Below are positions 51,175 through 61,712 of a stretch of 64,000 nucleotides of DNA, one piece after another. Location of the stretch: NCBI GenBank assembly GCA_015345905.1, contig JADDTR010000008.1, positions 558,001-622,000 of the forward strand, read 5' to 3'. Within the stretch, counting starts at the first letter, position 1. Every line of letters begins with the position of its first letter. A model generated the notes under the pieces. It saw nothing but the letters and a program-made list of their open reading frames with translations. It was not told the DNA's origin and did not search any database. The stretch comes from Aotearoamyces nothofagi. Taxonomy: Eukaryota; Ascomycota; Leotiomycetes; Leotiales; Tympanidaceae. Made by a program: the position numbers and the translations under genes.

Positions 51175-53305
51175 GACTGCAGAGAGTTAAAACAGAGAGG
51201 TAGGGCAAGAAGGAGAATTCGAACTCTACGTATGAGATGAATTGGAAATATGAGACGGAGTAGGAGATGTTCTAGGGAATCATAGAGCGGAATGATAAAC
51301 GGGAATCATAAAAAGGGACTGGCACTCTTATCGTCAGCGGAGAGATGGAATGGGAGACGAGGAAGTGGGACACAAGGTCACGTGGCCGCGCCATGCCCCG
51401 AGCGCCAGGAGATTGCAAGGGACCGGCGGCAGATTGGAGATTGGAGATTTGGAGATTTGGAGGTTTGGAGGTGGACGGGGGCTGGAGAGGCGGGATTGGC
51501 GGTGGATTGGCGGTGGATTTCGGTGGATTTCGGTGGATTTCCAGGGGGGTTCCGGTGGGCTTCCAGTGGACTCCCAGCAGCTTTGCAGCGGACTTGCAGC
51601 GGATTTGCAGCAGATCCATATCCGGTACACCGGCTCCCGGGGAGCAGGACGGATAGAAGCTGTCGAGCCAGCACCCGGTGCCCGGCACGTGACCGGCAAC
51701 CGGAAGAGGCGGGTTTCAAGGGCAACAAGCGATTGAGTTTTGGGGGGCGGGAGAAGAGCGGGAGAGGAGGCTGACTTTTCGGGAGAAGGGGTGCCTGAGT
51801 CGCAGGGCTGTTGTTCACTGTGGTCACGTGACTGGACTGACCAGCAGAGCGGAACCGGCAGCTGCGGGCTCTCAGCTCGGCTACAGTACAGAAAAGTTCT
51901 CTGTTCGGTTACAGTACAGAAAAGTTCTCAGCAGAAGAGTTCCAGCAGAAGAGTTCCAGCAGAAGAGTTCTCAGAGTAGAGAAAGATAATCTACTGATTC
52001 TGCTGACTCTCTACGTAGCCGAGGTCGGCCTGAGGCTAGCCCGAGCAGTGACTAGTATCTCGTAGTTCCTTACTCTTCCCGTTAGCCAGTGCAATTGCGA
52101 AATTGCAATATTCGATAATCAGTACTCTGCGAATTAGCAGCTGAAACTGCAGTATTTAGTGATTAGAGCCCTGGAACTCTACAGGTTAGCGACTGAAACT
52201 GCAGTATTTAGTGATTAGTACCCTGGAACTCTGCAAAATAGCAAGTATTTAGTGACCGGTGCCCTGAACCGAGAACACACGACGACAGCTCCCAGCTTGG
52301 AAGAGGGTGGACAGCCCGGGGCAGGTGGGAAAACATCTGACAGCACGGCAGTGCGGTAGCAGGATGGAAGAATGGACGGGCGTCGTCGGAATAAGCCCTG
52401 CGAACCCCAGAGGGCCATGGTGGAGTCTGGAGCCGTGATGTGTCGTCGCGGTGGGTGGTGCAGCTGGCCGCGGAGTTGGATGCCCGCGCACATCCAGCGA
52501 GTCGAGTCGAGTCGAGCACCGCGGCCTCGCACCCACCCTTCAGACCCCCCTCAACGCGTCGACAGTGCATCGACCGCACACGTCTCGTCGCGGCCTGGGT
52601 CTCCCCGTCCCAGCAGGGCATGGAGATGGAGTCGTGCTCTGCTCTTGCCCAGCACACGCGTCGGTCCCTTCGCCAGCCGCCGGTCGCTGGATACACGGTG
52701 AGTCGCCGGTGATGCTGAGCCATCCGCCCATCGCCCATCGCCCATCGCCCATCGCCCGTCTCCCGTCTCCCGTCTCCCTCGATGCCAGCCAGCCCAGGCG
52801 TGCGATGCCATTCCCGCATGTCCCAGCCAAGGCGCAGGCCACGCTGGCACGCCCAGCCCTGGCTCTGGCCCGCGGGGATTGCGGCAGAGTCCAGACCGGG
52901 AGGCGATGAGGGCGCGACCCATCAACTCGCCGTGCCACGGCTGCTGTCCCTGGGATGTCGGCGCCGCGAGGAGGCATATATATCTCTTCGAGTGAGTCCC
53001 CCTTCCGGCCGCGCTGGCTCTGGAAAAAGTAGGGTTGGCTGCCAGGCCCGTAGCCCTATCCTTATCGCCGCCGCACGGCAGCCCAGTCTGGAGCGCTCTT
53101 ATCTGATCGCCCTGACTCCTTCTGTCGCCGCCCCACCGTCTCCGTCCACCGGTGGCAGCCGCCGCACAACACGGCACCACACCAGCCTATATAGCTGCCA
53201 ACACCTCGCTGACTCCCTTCTGCAGCCTCTCTCTCCCGCTCCCTCCCTTCTCGACCCTGTCTGGTTCTCTTCTGCGACACCTCGCTGCACGGCCGCTCCA
53301 TCATA
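51175..53305. other. Intergenic region rich in short tandem repeats
   Basis: About 2.1 kb. Repeats: GGAGATT/GGATTTC-type arrays at 51,432-51,545; a triplicated GCAGAAGAGTTCCA unit at about 51,928-51,975; a 52-bp tandem repeat at 52,134-52,262; CCCATCG/CCCGTCT repeats at 52,728-52,775. TCACGTGA lies at 51,824-51,831 and CACGTG at 51,379-51,384. The open frames on both strands are by-products. The last 300 bp is the threonine aldolase promoter, with a TATA-like TATATAGC about 110 bp before the start codon. Confidence 0.5.
52134..52262. repeat. 52-bp tandem repeat
   Basis: Two and a half copies with period 52: 52,134-52,185, 52,186-52,237 and a partial third to about 52,262. Each has TTAGC, GACTGAAACTGCAGTATTTA and CCCTGGAACTCT. 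Copies 1 and 2 are nearly identical. Confidence 0.8.
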
Positions 53306-54478
53306 ATGGGCAGCATCGATATAGCACCGCCGGCCCATCCTGCCATGGAGAAGCCGCTGGTGGTCTCTGCGTCGTGGCAGGGCCCGGGACCAGCAGCCTA
53401 CGACTTCCGCACCGACACCATCACCACGCCCAGCTATTCAATGCTGCAGGCAATCGCCCAGTCGACGCTCATGGATGATGTCTACCAGGAGGACCCGACG
53501 ACCACCGCCCTCGAGTCCTTCATGGCCGCCCTGACCGGCAAGGAGGCCGCCCTCCTCGTCCTGTCCGGCACCATGGGCAACCAGATCGCCCTGCGCTCCC
53601 TCCTGACCCAGCCCCCACACGCCATCCTCTGCCACCACAAAGCCCACATCCTCCTCTCGGAAGCCGGCGGCTGCTCCTCCCTGTCCCAAGCGCACATGCA
53701 GCCCGTGGCCCCGGCCAACGGGGACTACCTGACGCTGGAGGACATCCAGCGCGAGATCATCCTCAGCGACAACATCCACGTGTCGCCCACGCGCGTCATC
53801 TCGCTCGAAAACTCGCTCGGCGGCGTCATCACGCCGCTCGCGGAGATGCAGCGCATCGCGCAGTTCGCGCGCGAGAACAACGTGCTCATGCACCTCGACG
53901 GCGCGCGCATCTGGGAGGTGGTGGCGGCGGGCGCCGGCTCGCTGCCCGACTTCCTGGCCTGCTTCGACACGGCGCAGATGTGCTTCTCCAAGGGCCTCGG
54001 GGCGCCCATCGGCAGCGTCATCGTCGGGCCCAAGAAGACGCTGGCGCACTCGCGCTGGGTGCGCAAGAGCATCGGCGGCGGCATCCGCCAGGCCGGCATC
54101 ATCGCCGCGGCGGCCCGCGTGGCGGTCGACGAGCAGTTCGGCCGCGGCCCCAACGGCGAGGGCGGGCGCCTCAGACCGACGCACGCCACGGCCAAGCGCA
54201 TCGAGCGCATGTGGGCCGAGAGGGGCGGCCGGGTGGCCAAGCCCGTGCAGACCAACATGGTCTACCTCGACCTGGGCCACAGCGGCGTCGCGGTGCAGGC
54301 CCTGGTCGACGCCGGCCGGGCCGAGGGCGTCAAGATCATGAGCTCGCGCCTCGTCGTCCACTTCCAGATCGTCGACGAGGCCGTCGAGCGGCTGGGCCGC
54401 GTCTTCGACCGCGTCATGCTCGGCCACGGCGCCCGCCACGCCGACGAGGAGAAGACCATCTACCGAACCATCCTGTAG
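53306..54478 (+). CDS. gly1-like: L-threonine aldolase (low-specificity, PLP-dependent)
   Basis: It cleaves L-threonine or L-allo-threonine to glycine and acetaldehyde. A single exon of 390 residues. The core starts AYDFRTDTITTPSYSML, the family N-terminal signature. LVLSGTMGNQIALRSLL binds the PLP phosphate. HLDGARIW carries the Asp that contacts the pyridine N and the Arg. CFSKGLGAPIGSVI holds the Schiff-base Lys. RKSIGGGIRQAG follows. Length is usual for fungal GLY1. High third-position G+C. Start MGSIDIAPPAHPAMEKP; a second Met lies 13 codons on. The DAO-family oxidoreductase downstream, on the other strand, starts with the same MGSIDxx, a common fungal N-terminus. Whether it acts catabolically or for glycine supply cannot be told. 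Confidence 0.92.
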   Translation: MGSIDIAPPAHPAMEKPLVVSASWQGPGPAAYDFRTDTITTPSYSMLQAIAQSTLMDDVYQEDPTTTALESFMAALTGKEAALLVLSGTMGNQIALRSLLTQPPHAILCHHKAHILLSEAGGCSSLSQAHMQPVAPANGDYLTLEDIQREIILSDNIHVSPTRVISLENSLGGVITPLAEMQRIAQFARENNVLMHLDGARIWEVVAAGAGSLPDFLACFDTAQMCFSKGLGAPIGSVIVGPKKTLAHSRWVRKSIGGGIRQAGIIAAAARVAVDEQFGRGPNGEGGRLRPTHATAKRIERMWAERGGRVAKPVQTNMVYLDLGHSGVAVQALVDAGRAEGVKIMSSRLVVHFQIVDEAVERLGRVFDRVMLGHGARHADEEKTIYRTIL

Positions 54479-55027
54479 ACGCGTGTCGCTCCTCTCATCT
54501 ATATATATATATGTATATATGTATACATGTATATATACATGTATATATCGCTCCTCTCTCACGTATCTTGCCCAAAAAAAATACAAAATCAAAAGCGATT
54601 CCTGCACGGGGTGGGTGGGGGGGGAGGCGGGGGGTCTCTCTCTCTCTTTTTTATATAGCCCCGGCCAGTTTACAAGATATTATATTCACTTAGAGACGTT
54701 TAGATAGACTGTATGATACTTATAGACTCGTTGCTCACTCATGCTTGCCAACTCGAAATTCACTCACTCATGCCTGTCAACTCGAATTAATTCACTCATA
54801 CATGCTTGTCAACTCATTACTCGCCGAGATGTCTCGGATTGTGCTCTTTTTCCATTATATATATATATATATATATACACGTTTGATTATTTTGTTCATT
54901 GAGGACCAGTGCCCTTTAAAAGACTAGCTTGATGGGGTTCTAGGGGAGAGCAAGAGGTCGGGAGCGAGCATGGGCCCTTTCCTTGCCTTTTACTCCACGA
55001 GCCGCAGCTGCTTCGCTAACAAGCCAA

Positions 55028-55063
<36 letters not shown>

Positions 55064-55211
55064 AATGCCAAGGCCAGTTTAGAAAGATTCTTCCGCCTCT
55101 TTCAGCCGCCGCGACGCCAGGTTCAGCAAGCAGAGGATGCGAGACGTCAGCCGTCATGTCGAGCAGGGCCAGCAGGAATGTCTGGACCCGGCCCACAGGA
55201 CCTCTATCCGT
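54479..55211. other. Convergent intergenic region with microsatellites
   Basis: About 0.73 kb with TA/TATG repeats (54,503-54,548), a G-rich run near 54,617-54,632, a 25- to 32-bp tandem repeat with core TCACTCATGCTTGTCAACTC (about 54,733-54,822), a TA run at 54,858-54,876 and a GA run at 55,030-55,060. No gene. Confidence 0.55.
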
Positions 55212-56736
55212 CTACTGTTTCGTAGCCGGGAAGGCGACGGGGCTCAAGATGTCTCCGTTCTCCTCGCTCTCGCGTGCTGCCCTGTCGATTCTCTGCCGTG
55301 TGGTTCTGTATATCCGGGGCAGGCCGGTGGCCTCGAACGCGACATCTCGGGCAACCATCTCGGCGACGCCCTTGCCCGACAGCCAGATGACGGGCATGCC
55401 GTGCCCGTTGAAGCCGGCTAGGATGAACTGGTTTGGCTTGTCGGGAACGGCGCCGATGTGCGGGTTCGAGTCGAACGTGTAGCCCATGACGCCGGACCAG
55501 ATCTTGTCAACCTTGGCACCGCTGTCTTCCCACCCGCTGAATGTCCGCTGCATGTAGCCATTGTAGTAGTCTTTTGCGGCGTCGACGAGGACGTTGTCGT
55601 CAACGTTCCCGTACCAGTCGGAGCGAAGCTCTCTAATTGGGTGGAACTTTGCATTAGCGCCCCCGACAACAATGCTCCCATCAGGGCGCGGGATGAGGTA
55701 TGAGAGGGTGTTGTCGGCGGTGCGGTTGATGTAGGAGTTGTTGAGGAGCGGCGCTGTCGTGCCTTCCGGGACGGTGATTCGACAGCAGACGCCTTTGCAA
55801 GGGATGATACTCTTTTTGTACTCGGGGAGGATGCCGGCTGTGTAGGCGTTGCTGGCATGGACGACTTTGGTGGCATGGATCTTGCCTCGAGGTGTTGTGA
55901 TGATGTAACCGCCGGCGGGATCGGATGTAATCGATGTGGCCGGTGTGTGTGTTTGGAGATTGGCTTGGCCGGTAGCAAGTATCTTCTTGATCAGATGCAG
56001 AATAAACTTGTAGGGCCAGATGGTTCCAGCTGTGTATGAAGCGCATGCTACAGCTCCCTTTACTCCACAAATCTACGACGATCAGTAAGTCGGCTTCATA
56101 CATGGAGAAAGAACTCTGACGTACCCCTTCAACATTCTTGCCCGTATAGAAGACGGCATCGTTCATATATGGGAATTTGTGTGCGGCGATCCGATCAAAG
56201 ACAATCTTTGCACTCTTTGCAGCCTCCTCGTTACACCAGACATCAATTGATCTTGTGAGGGTGAAATCGCAGTCGATGTTCTCCTCCTCAATCAGCTTCT
56301 TGATAGCATGGATATGAGCGATCTCAAACACGGCCACCTCAGCTCCTGCTTCCGGGCCTGCTCGCTCGATGTATGTGGGGATATGACCGTAGAGGTCGGG
56401 CCGCAGATGGCCACCATTCCGACCTGTTGCACCGGAGCAAGCTCCTCTTGCTTCTAGGATGGTAATTGATTTGCCAGCGACGCTTGGGTCTTTGGTGAGG
56501 TGGTATGCTACGCTGACTCCTGCATATCCAGCTCCAATGATGACGATGTCGCTATGCTCCGGGAGCTGCTCGGTGGAGCGGTGGTCGTGGAGCTCATCGG
56601 GCTCTGTTTGCCAAAAGCTCTGCGGCGCGTTGGGTGCGGGCGCTACGGGGAGGAGATTGGAAGAAGCCTTTGCTGGCAGCCCGTTAGAGAGACTGTGACT
56701 TGCGAGGGTGTCAGAAAGTGCATCGATGGAGCCCAT
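55212..56736 (-). CDS. FAD-dependent oxidoreductase, DAO family
   Basis: An amine or amino-acid-type flavin oxidoreductase of the DAO superfamily. Fungal relatives in this length class are annotated as glycine/D-amino-acid or gamma-glutamylputrescine-type oxidases. Exons: 56736-56125 and 56072-55212, 490 residues, with a 52-nt intron joining GKNVEG to ICGVKGAVAC. The FAD loop is DIVIIGAGYAGVSVAYHL. The ARGACSGATGRNGGHLRPD segment follows, typical of the gamma-glutamylputrescine-oxidoreductase branch. HASNAYTAGILPEYK and GYTFDSNPHIGAVPDKPN are late DAO motifs, and GFNGHGMPVIWLSGKGVAEM is the C-terminal FAD contact. No peroxisomal SKL tail: it ends PVAFPATKQ. It lies between threonine aldolase and an amino-acid permease and shares a 0.95-kb divergent promoter region with the latter. 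Confidence 0.88.
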
Positions 56737-57687
56737 TTTGAGACGGGTTGGGGTGGTGATGGAGGCTTGATTGAGTCTGATTGAGGCCGGGTAAGACTTT
56801 GCATCTGAAAAGAGTGACCCAAGGCGACTTTATGAGGTCGGCTGGAGATGATCTGATAGTAAATCCGAGGTCCTCCTAACCTCACAAGAGCTCCAGGCTA
56901 GACCGGACCGGAGATTAGGCAGGTCCCGGGCTGGTGGTGGCAGCCAGCCCTATTCACCGCCTCTCCCCTATGTCATGAAAGCCCATATCCCGGCAACATC
57001 TGGACAGAGACGGCGGCGAGGATGCACGTAGCCACTGGGGACTGCCGGCCGCGTGCGGTACACGCTGAGCATTCTTCATGATTCTCTACACTCCACGCTT
57101 CGTCCTCGATCCTTGGTGTTGACCTCTGATCGCGTGTTATCGCAGACACACAGGAGAGCCTGCTGCAGCTGCAAGGTACAGTATCGCCTCTGCGCGCGAT
57201 AGCGATAAGGGCCAGATTGCAGGGTATCGTGGCCAATGTGCGCTAAACCCGTTCGGGGGGCCGCCAGCCGGGAAAGCGACCGGGAGGCACCCGGCCGCGG
57301 CGCCTGAACCCCTGAGGCCACCAGGCGCCTCAACGCCCGGCCTGAGGCTTGCAGCTTCTGTTCCGGAGCACACAGCCGTGACGGCGTATCACGGCCGCAG
57401 CATTTCGAGTCCCTGATAACGGTCGTGATAAGACGCAGAGGCGGGCGATTGCCATCGACGGGGATTCTCACCTGCCCAACAGCTCCTAGCACGCCTCGGA
57501 GGGCTGGCTTGGCGAGAGATAAGCTCTGGCCAAGACTGGTAGGAAGCACGGTATAAAGATGGCGGCATCAGGTCTCCTCCGTTCTTGCTTGCACATACCG
57601 GATGCTTCCACTTTTCCGCTCTGAAGGAATCTTTCTGCTGGTCCTCCTATCCTCTTGCCGTTGACTCAGTCCAATTGCTCTCCCACG
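56737..57687. promoter_or_regulatory. Divergent promoter region, DAO oxidoreductase / amino-acid permease
   Basis: 951 bp between two divergent start codons. GATAA or TTATC cores occur at several places (near 57,203, 57,415, 57,428 and 57,521). In fungi these can bind GATA nitrogen regulators, which would suit both genes. This is a consensus match only. Confidence 0.45.
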
Positions 57688-59355
57688 ATGGCCAAGCAAG
57701 TCGAGCCTGTCCTGCCTCCTCCATTCGAGGTGGGAGAGGAGAAGTACGAGATCACAGATGCCGAGGTCACGCGTGTCGTACTGCAGCATGGCGACGTGGA
57801 ACATGCGGGCAACTTTGAGGAAGTCGGCATTGTCAGGCAAGGCCTTCATCAGAGACATATCCAGATGATTGCCATCGCTGGCACCATCGGCACAGGTCTG
57901 TTCCTTGGTTCCGGCCGAGCCATCGTCAACGCAGGTCCTCTCGGCGCCTTTCTTGGCTATTCCATCGTTGGTCTGGCCGTGTCCAGCGTCGTCTTCGCTG
58001 TGGGAGAGATGGGCTCTCTTGTGCCGCTGAACGGAGGCATTGTTCGCTACGCGGAACACTTCTTCGACTCTGCACTGTCGTTCGCAGACGGATGGAACCT
58101 GGTCTACTCCTATCTGGTATCGATTCCTGCAGAAGTCGTCGCAGCTGCCATCCTGGTGGAGTTTTGGGTTACAGTCAGCAATGCCATCTGGATCACCATC
58201 TTTAGTGCTCTGATGCTCATCACCGCCGTCCTCTTCGTCCGGGTCTATGGAGAGCTCGAGTTTACGTTCTCCATGCTCAAGATCATGCTTGTCATTGGAA
58301 TTAACATCATGGCACTCGTCATCACCTGCGGGGGAGGTCCAGACGGCGAGACCATCGGATTCAAGTACTGGAAGCATCCTGGACCGTTTGTTCAATACCT
58401 GGGCATCGAGGGATCACTTGGACGATTCCTTGGTTTCTGGACGACATTCAACAACGCGCTTTACGCATATTCGGGCATTGAAGACATCACCGTTGCAGCT
58501 GCAGAGACAGAATCGCCGAGGCGTGCGATCCCACAAGCCGCGCGACGCATCTTCATTAGAATCTTCCTCTTCTATGTCCTGAGTATCTTTATGATTGGAC
58601 TCGTTGTCCCCTCCAGTAATGCCGATCTACTGGATTCGAGTGGTACGGCATCCGCGTCACCCTTCGTCATCGCAGCTCGTCTCGCTGGCATCAAAATTGT
58701 GCCTTCAATCATCAACGCCGTCATCCTCACCTCTGCGTGGTCGTCGGGTAACTCTAGCATGCTTGGCGGCTCTCGAATCCTCTTTGGCATGGCAGTCAAC
58801 GGCCACGCTCCTGCAATCTTCAAAAGGATCAATCGTTTCGGTATTGCGTACGTGGCAGTGGCCTTCTATGGCGTCTTCATGTGCCTAGGCTATATGAGTC
58901 TATCGAGCTCGGCAACCACGGTGTTCACGTGGCTTCAAGACATCGTGTCCATCTCAACCTTGGTGAACTGGATCTGCGTCTGCATCGTGTACCTACGCTT
59001 CTACTACGGCTGCAGGAAACAAGGCATCGACCGCCACACCGAACTCCCATGGGCAGCGCCGTGGCAGCCATACACGACCTGGGCGTCGCTCGCTCTATTC
59101 GTGACTCTTCTCCTCACGGGAGGGTACGCCACGTTCCTCCACGGGCACTGGGACACCGAGACCTTCATCTCGTCGTACCTGAACATCCCGCTCATCCTGA
59201 TCTTCTACTTTGGCTACAAGTGGTGGAAGAAGACGAAGATTGTCTCCCTGGAGGACATGCCCATCCGCGGCTTCATCGAGGTCTGGAAGCAGAACCCGGA
59301 GCCGGCTCCGAAGCCCAAGAAGGGCCTCCAGAAGCTCAACATCCTGTGGTCCTGA
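57688..59355 (+). CDS. Amino-acid permease (YAT/APC family)
   Basis: A plasma-membrane amino-acid/proton symporter of the yeast amino acid transporter family. A single exon of 555 residues from MAKQVEPVLPPPFEV, which has a good ATG context (CACGATGGCC). The frame opens 11 codons earlier. The family signature after the cytosolic tail is RHIQMIAIAGTIGTGLFLGSG, followed by about 12 membrane helices. ESPRRAIPQAARRIFIRI is the conserved loop after helix 6 and WSSGNSSMLGGSRIL belongs to helix 8. The C-terminus is short and Lys/Pro-rich (PEPAPKPKKGLQKLNILWS). Substrate cannot be read; a broad or proline/GABA-type specificity is possible. It shares a promoter region with the DAO oxidoreductase, suggesting coupled uptake and oxidation. 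Confidence 0.9.
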   Translation: MAKQVEPVLPPPFEVGEEKYEITDAEVTRVVLQHGDVEHAGNFEEVGIVRQGLHQRHIQMIAIAGTIGTGLFLGSGRAIVNAGPLGAFLGYSIVGLAVSSVVFAVGEMGSLVPLNGGIVRYAEHFFDSALSFADGWNLVYSYLVSIPAEVVAAAILVEFWVTVSNAIWITIFSALMLITAVLFVRVYGELEFTFSMLKIMLVIGINIMALVITCGGGPDGETIGFKYWKHPGPFVQYLGIEGSLGRFLGFWTTFNNALYAYSGIEDITVAAAETESPRRAIPQAARRIFIRIFLFYVLSIFMIGLVVPSSNADLLDSSGTASASPFVIAARLAGIKIVPSIINAVILTSAWSSGNSSMLGGSRILFGMAVNGHAPAIFKRINRFGIAYVAVAFYGVFMCLGYMSLSSSATTVFTWLQDIVSISTLVNWICVCIVYLRFYYGCRKQGIDRHTELPWAAPWQPYTTWASLALFVTLLLTGGYATFLHGHWDTETFISSYLNIPLILIFYFGYKWWKKTKIVSLEDMPIRGFIEVWKQNPEPAPKPKKGLQKLNILWS

Positions 59356-60828
59356 TCGGAGGCCGAGACGTGCCGCATATGGTGGATGGGACGTCGCGTC
59401 GTATGCACCGCTGTTATCCCATTTATTCGTGCGTTTATACTAGTAGATATTAGATAGTTATCAAGTTCTGGATTATAAATCTATAGTCTTAAGATAGTAT
59501 GGCCCAAATCTCAGAACCCGTGCAGACAGTAGGCCGTAGCCAAAGGGCCAAAGAACATGCCCCTTCTCCCCAAGCATCAAGCATCACCACAACCACCCCA
59601 TCCCACCCCCCAAGCACCGCCGCGCCGCTAGGATCTCGCATCCCCAACTCCCACGCGGGGTAGAGCCTCCTCGCACGCCACCACCCCCCCCCGGCCCGCC
59701 AGATCCCGCCAGGCCGAGAAGGTCCTGCCCAGGCCCCGCCAGCACCCTCGCTCCCCGGGTAGACATACCGCATCGGGCAGCTCGGGCGCCGCGGACGCGC
59801 GGGCAGCCGGGATGGGGATGTCGGCAGGGAGGGACGCGCGATAAGAGACGGGGCGGATGGTACAGTACTGTCGATATTACGAGACCGACCTGCTGAGGTG
59901 GCGCGTCGTATCTCCCTGGTGCCGTGTCGTACGTATCTCTGGTGTGGTGTGGCGTCGTATCCCTGGCCACCTACCTCTGCCCATCTCATCTCTGCTGCTG
60001 TTTGCCTCCGCCAGCAATCAATCGGTGCCCCCGGGGATCTTCTGCGCGCGAGCGACCGGGGCGGCCGGGGGCTGGGGGGAGATAAGGGAGATAAAAGGGG
60101 CGGCGGCGCGGCCAAGATACGGGCGGGGGAAGCAGAGCCAGGCCCGGCGTGTTTCTCCCTCCCCCGGTCCGTCGTCGATACCGGGCCGGTACGGTCTTGT
60201 TTATGCCGTCTGTTACCGCCCGGGATGTACAGCGGGGTGGGTTTGGGTATTGTCCCGTGTATTACATCGACATCTGTCATTATATCGTCGGTTATCTCAT
60301 CCTTCTCTGCTACGTCAACATCGGTCATTATATCGCCGGCTCTCTAATCCTCTCTATTATATTATATTAATATCCATCATCATATCGCCGGCCACCTAAT
60401 CCTCTCTGTCTATCTCCACCTCTGCATATAAGCCACCGCGATAACCTCGCCGACGTGGCAGAACGGGATTCGGGGAAACACAGCCGCCTGTGGGAGGAGC
60501 TGATCTGACAAGTAACGTGACCCGGGCTGCTCTCTCCCGACGCCGGGCCTTCGTCAGGACCGGAAGGGCGCGTGGTCACCCTGGCACGCAGCTTAGGCGT
60601 GGCCGTCTCGTACGAGTAGATCGGAGGTTCGGGCTTTCTGGTCTTGTTATATATGTATTTGGGTATCTAGAGCTCGAGAGGGAATCCTGTACACGTCGGC
60701 AGAGCTGCGACGGCAAGCGACGTTTCTTGGCCCCTAACATCGTCAACACCCGTCTATCCTGCCCCACCCGTCACATCAGTATAATATCCCCCTATTCACA
60801 CACACCACCAGCCAGCCTCCCCTCCACG
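59356..60828. other. Intergenic region with degenerate tandem repeats
   Basis: About 1.47 kb. Repeats: GTCGTATCYCTGG-type units at about 59,898-59,975, and three copies of a roughly 50-bp unit containing TCATTATATCGCCGG at about 60,277-60,410. The frame open from 60,490 joins the HAD gene but its first 113 codons look like leader. The 280-codon minus-strand frame at 59,489-60,328 is low-complexity and not supported. Confidence 0.5.
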
Positions 60829-61557
60829 ATGTCCCAGCCCAGCCCCAAGCACGTCGTCTTCGACATCGTCGGCACCTGCGTCTCCTTCTCGGCCTTCTTC
60901 GCGCGCATCGACGCCACCATCGGGCCCCAGCTCCGCGCGCACAGCATCGGCGCCCAGTTCTTCGGCTACGCCTGGATGACGGCCGCCGAGCTCGAGTACA
61001 CCTTCCTGTCCATCTCGGAGCGCCACCGCCCCTACAGGGACGTCATGCGCGCCGTCTTCCACCGCACCCTCTTCCTGGCCGGCGTGCGCCACCCGCGCGC
61101 CCTCGTCACCGACGCCGAACGCGAGGCCTGCATCCGCGGCTACGCCGAGCTCCAGCTGCGCCGCGGCGCCAAGGAGTGCTTCGAGAAGCTGCGCGAGGCC
61201 GGCTTCACGGTGTGGTGCTTCACGACGGCGGACCTGCAGCGCGTGACGGGCTATTTCGAGCGCGGGGGCGTCGACGTGCCCCGGGAGAGCTTCATCACCT
61301 GTGATAGCACGGGGCTGGCGAAGCCGGCGCTCGGCGCCTACAGGGCCGTGCTGGACCGGTTTGGCGCGGGGGAGGAGAAGTGGTTCGCGGCGGCCCATAT
61401 GTGGGATGTCTCGGCGGCGGTGAAGGCTGGGTTTCGCGGCGCATATTGTACCGAGTATGAGGGCGATGCGTGTGCGGACATCTTTGACGAGGAGATGGAC
61501 GTTGTGGCGGATGGCCTGGAGGAGATGGCGGAGAAGATCGTGCTGGCTTCGAGGTGA
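60829..61557 (+). CDS. HAD-superfamily hydrolase (2-haloacid-dehalogenase-like)
   Basis: A hydrolase of the haloacid dehalogenase fold; natural substrate unknown. A single exon of 242 residues from MSQPSPKHVVFDIVGTC. Motif I is VFDIVGT with the nucleophilic Asp; dehalogenase-type members usually have FDVFGT, so the third and fourth positions differ. Motif II is FTTADLQRV. The motif III Lys is in LAKPALGAY. Motif IV is AAHMWDVSAAVKAGF with an acidic residue. The cap domain lies between motifs I and II (about 20-120). The start was chosen where the motif-bearing part begins after a CCACG context; the upstream extension would be Arg-rich. Very high G+C. Confidence 0.82.
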   Translation: MSQPSPKHVVFDIVGTCVSFSAFFARIDATIGPQLRAHSIGAQFFGYAWMTAAELEYTFLSISERHRPYRDVMRAVFHRTLFLAGVRHPRALVTDAEREACIRGYAELQLRRGAKECFEKLREAGFTVWCFTTADLQRVTGYFERGGVDVPRESFITCDSTGLAKPALGAYRAVLDRFGAGEEKWFAAAHMWDVSAAVKAGFRGAYCTEYEGDACADIFDEEMDVVADGLEEMAEKIVLASR

Positions 61558-61712
61558 TGGGGGAAGTATGGGAGTCTGGATGATGGATATATACGTTGCA
61601 TCTGCCTGTGATATCTTTACATCTTGTTCTACATATCCCATGTGCCATACTCCGTATCCCGTATCCCATACTCCAGTCCTACACCGTATCCCCGTACCTG
61701 AATCTCTACATC

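Noticed and set aside
53438-54607. 389-codon minus-strand frame opposite threonine aldolase
   Set aside because: Complete antisense shadow of a highly G+C-rich enzyme gene; composition is Asp/Glu/Gly/Arg junk.
59489-60328. 279-codon minus-strand frame between the permease and HAD genes
   Set aside because: Low-complexity Pro/Arg/Gly stretches and repeat-derived MTDVDV segments; no family resemblance.
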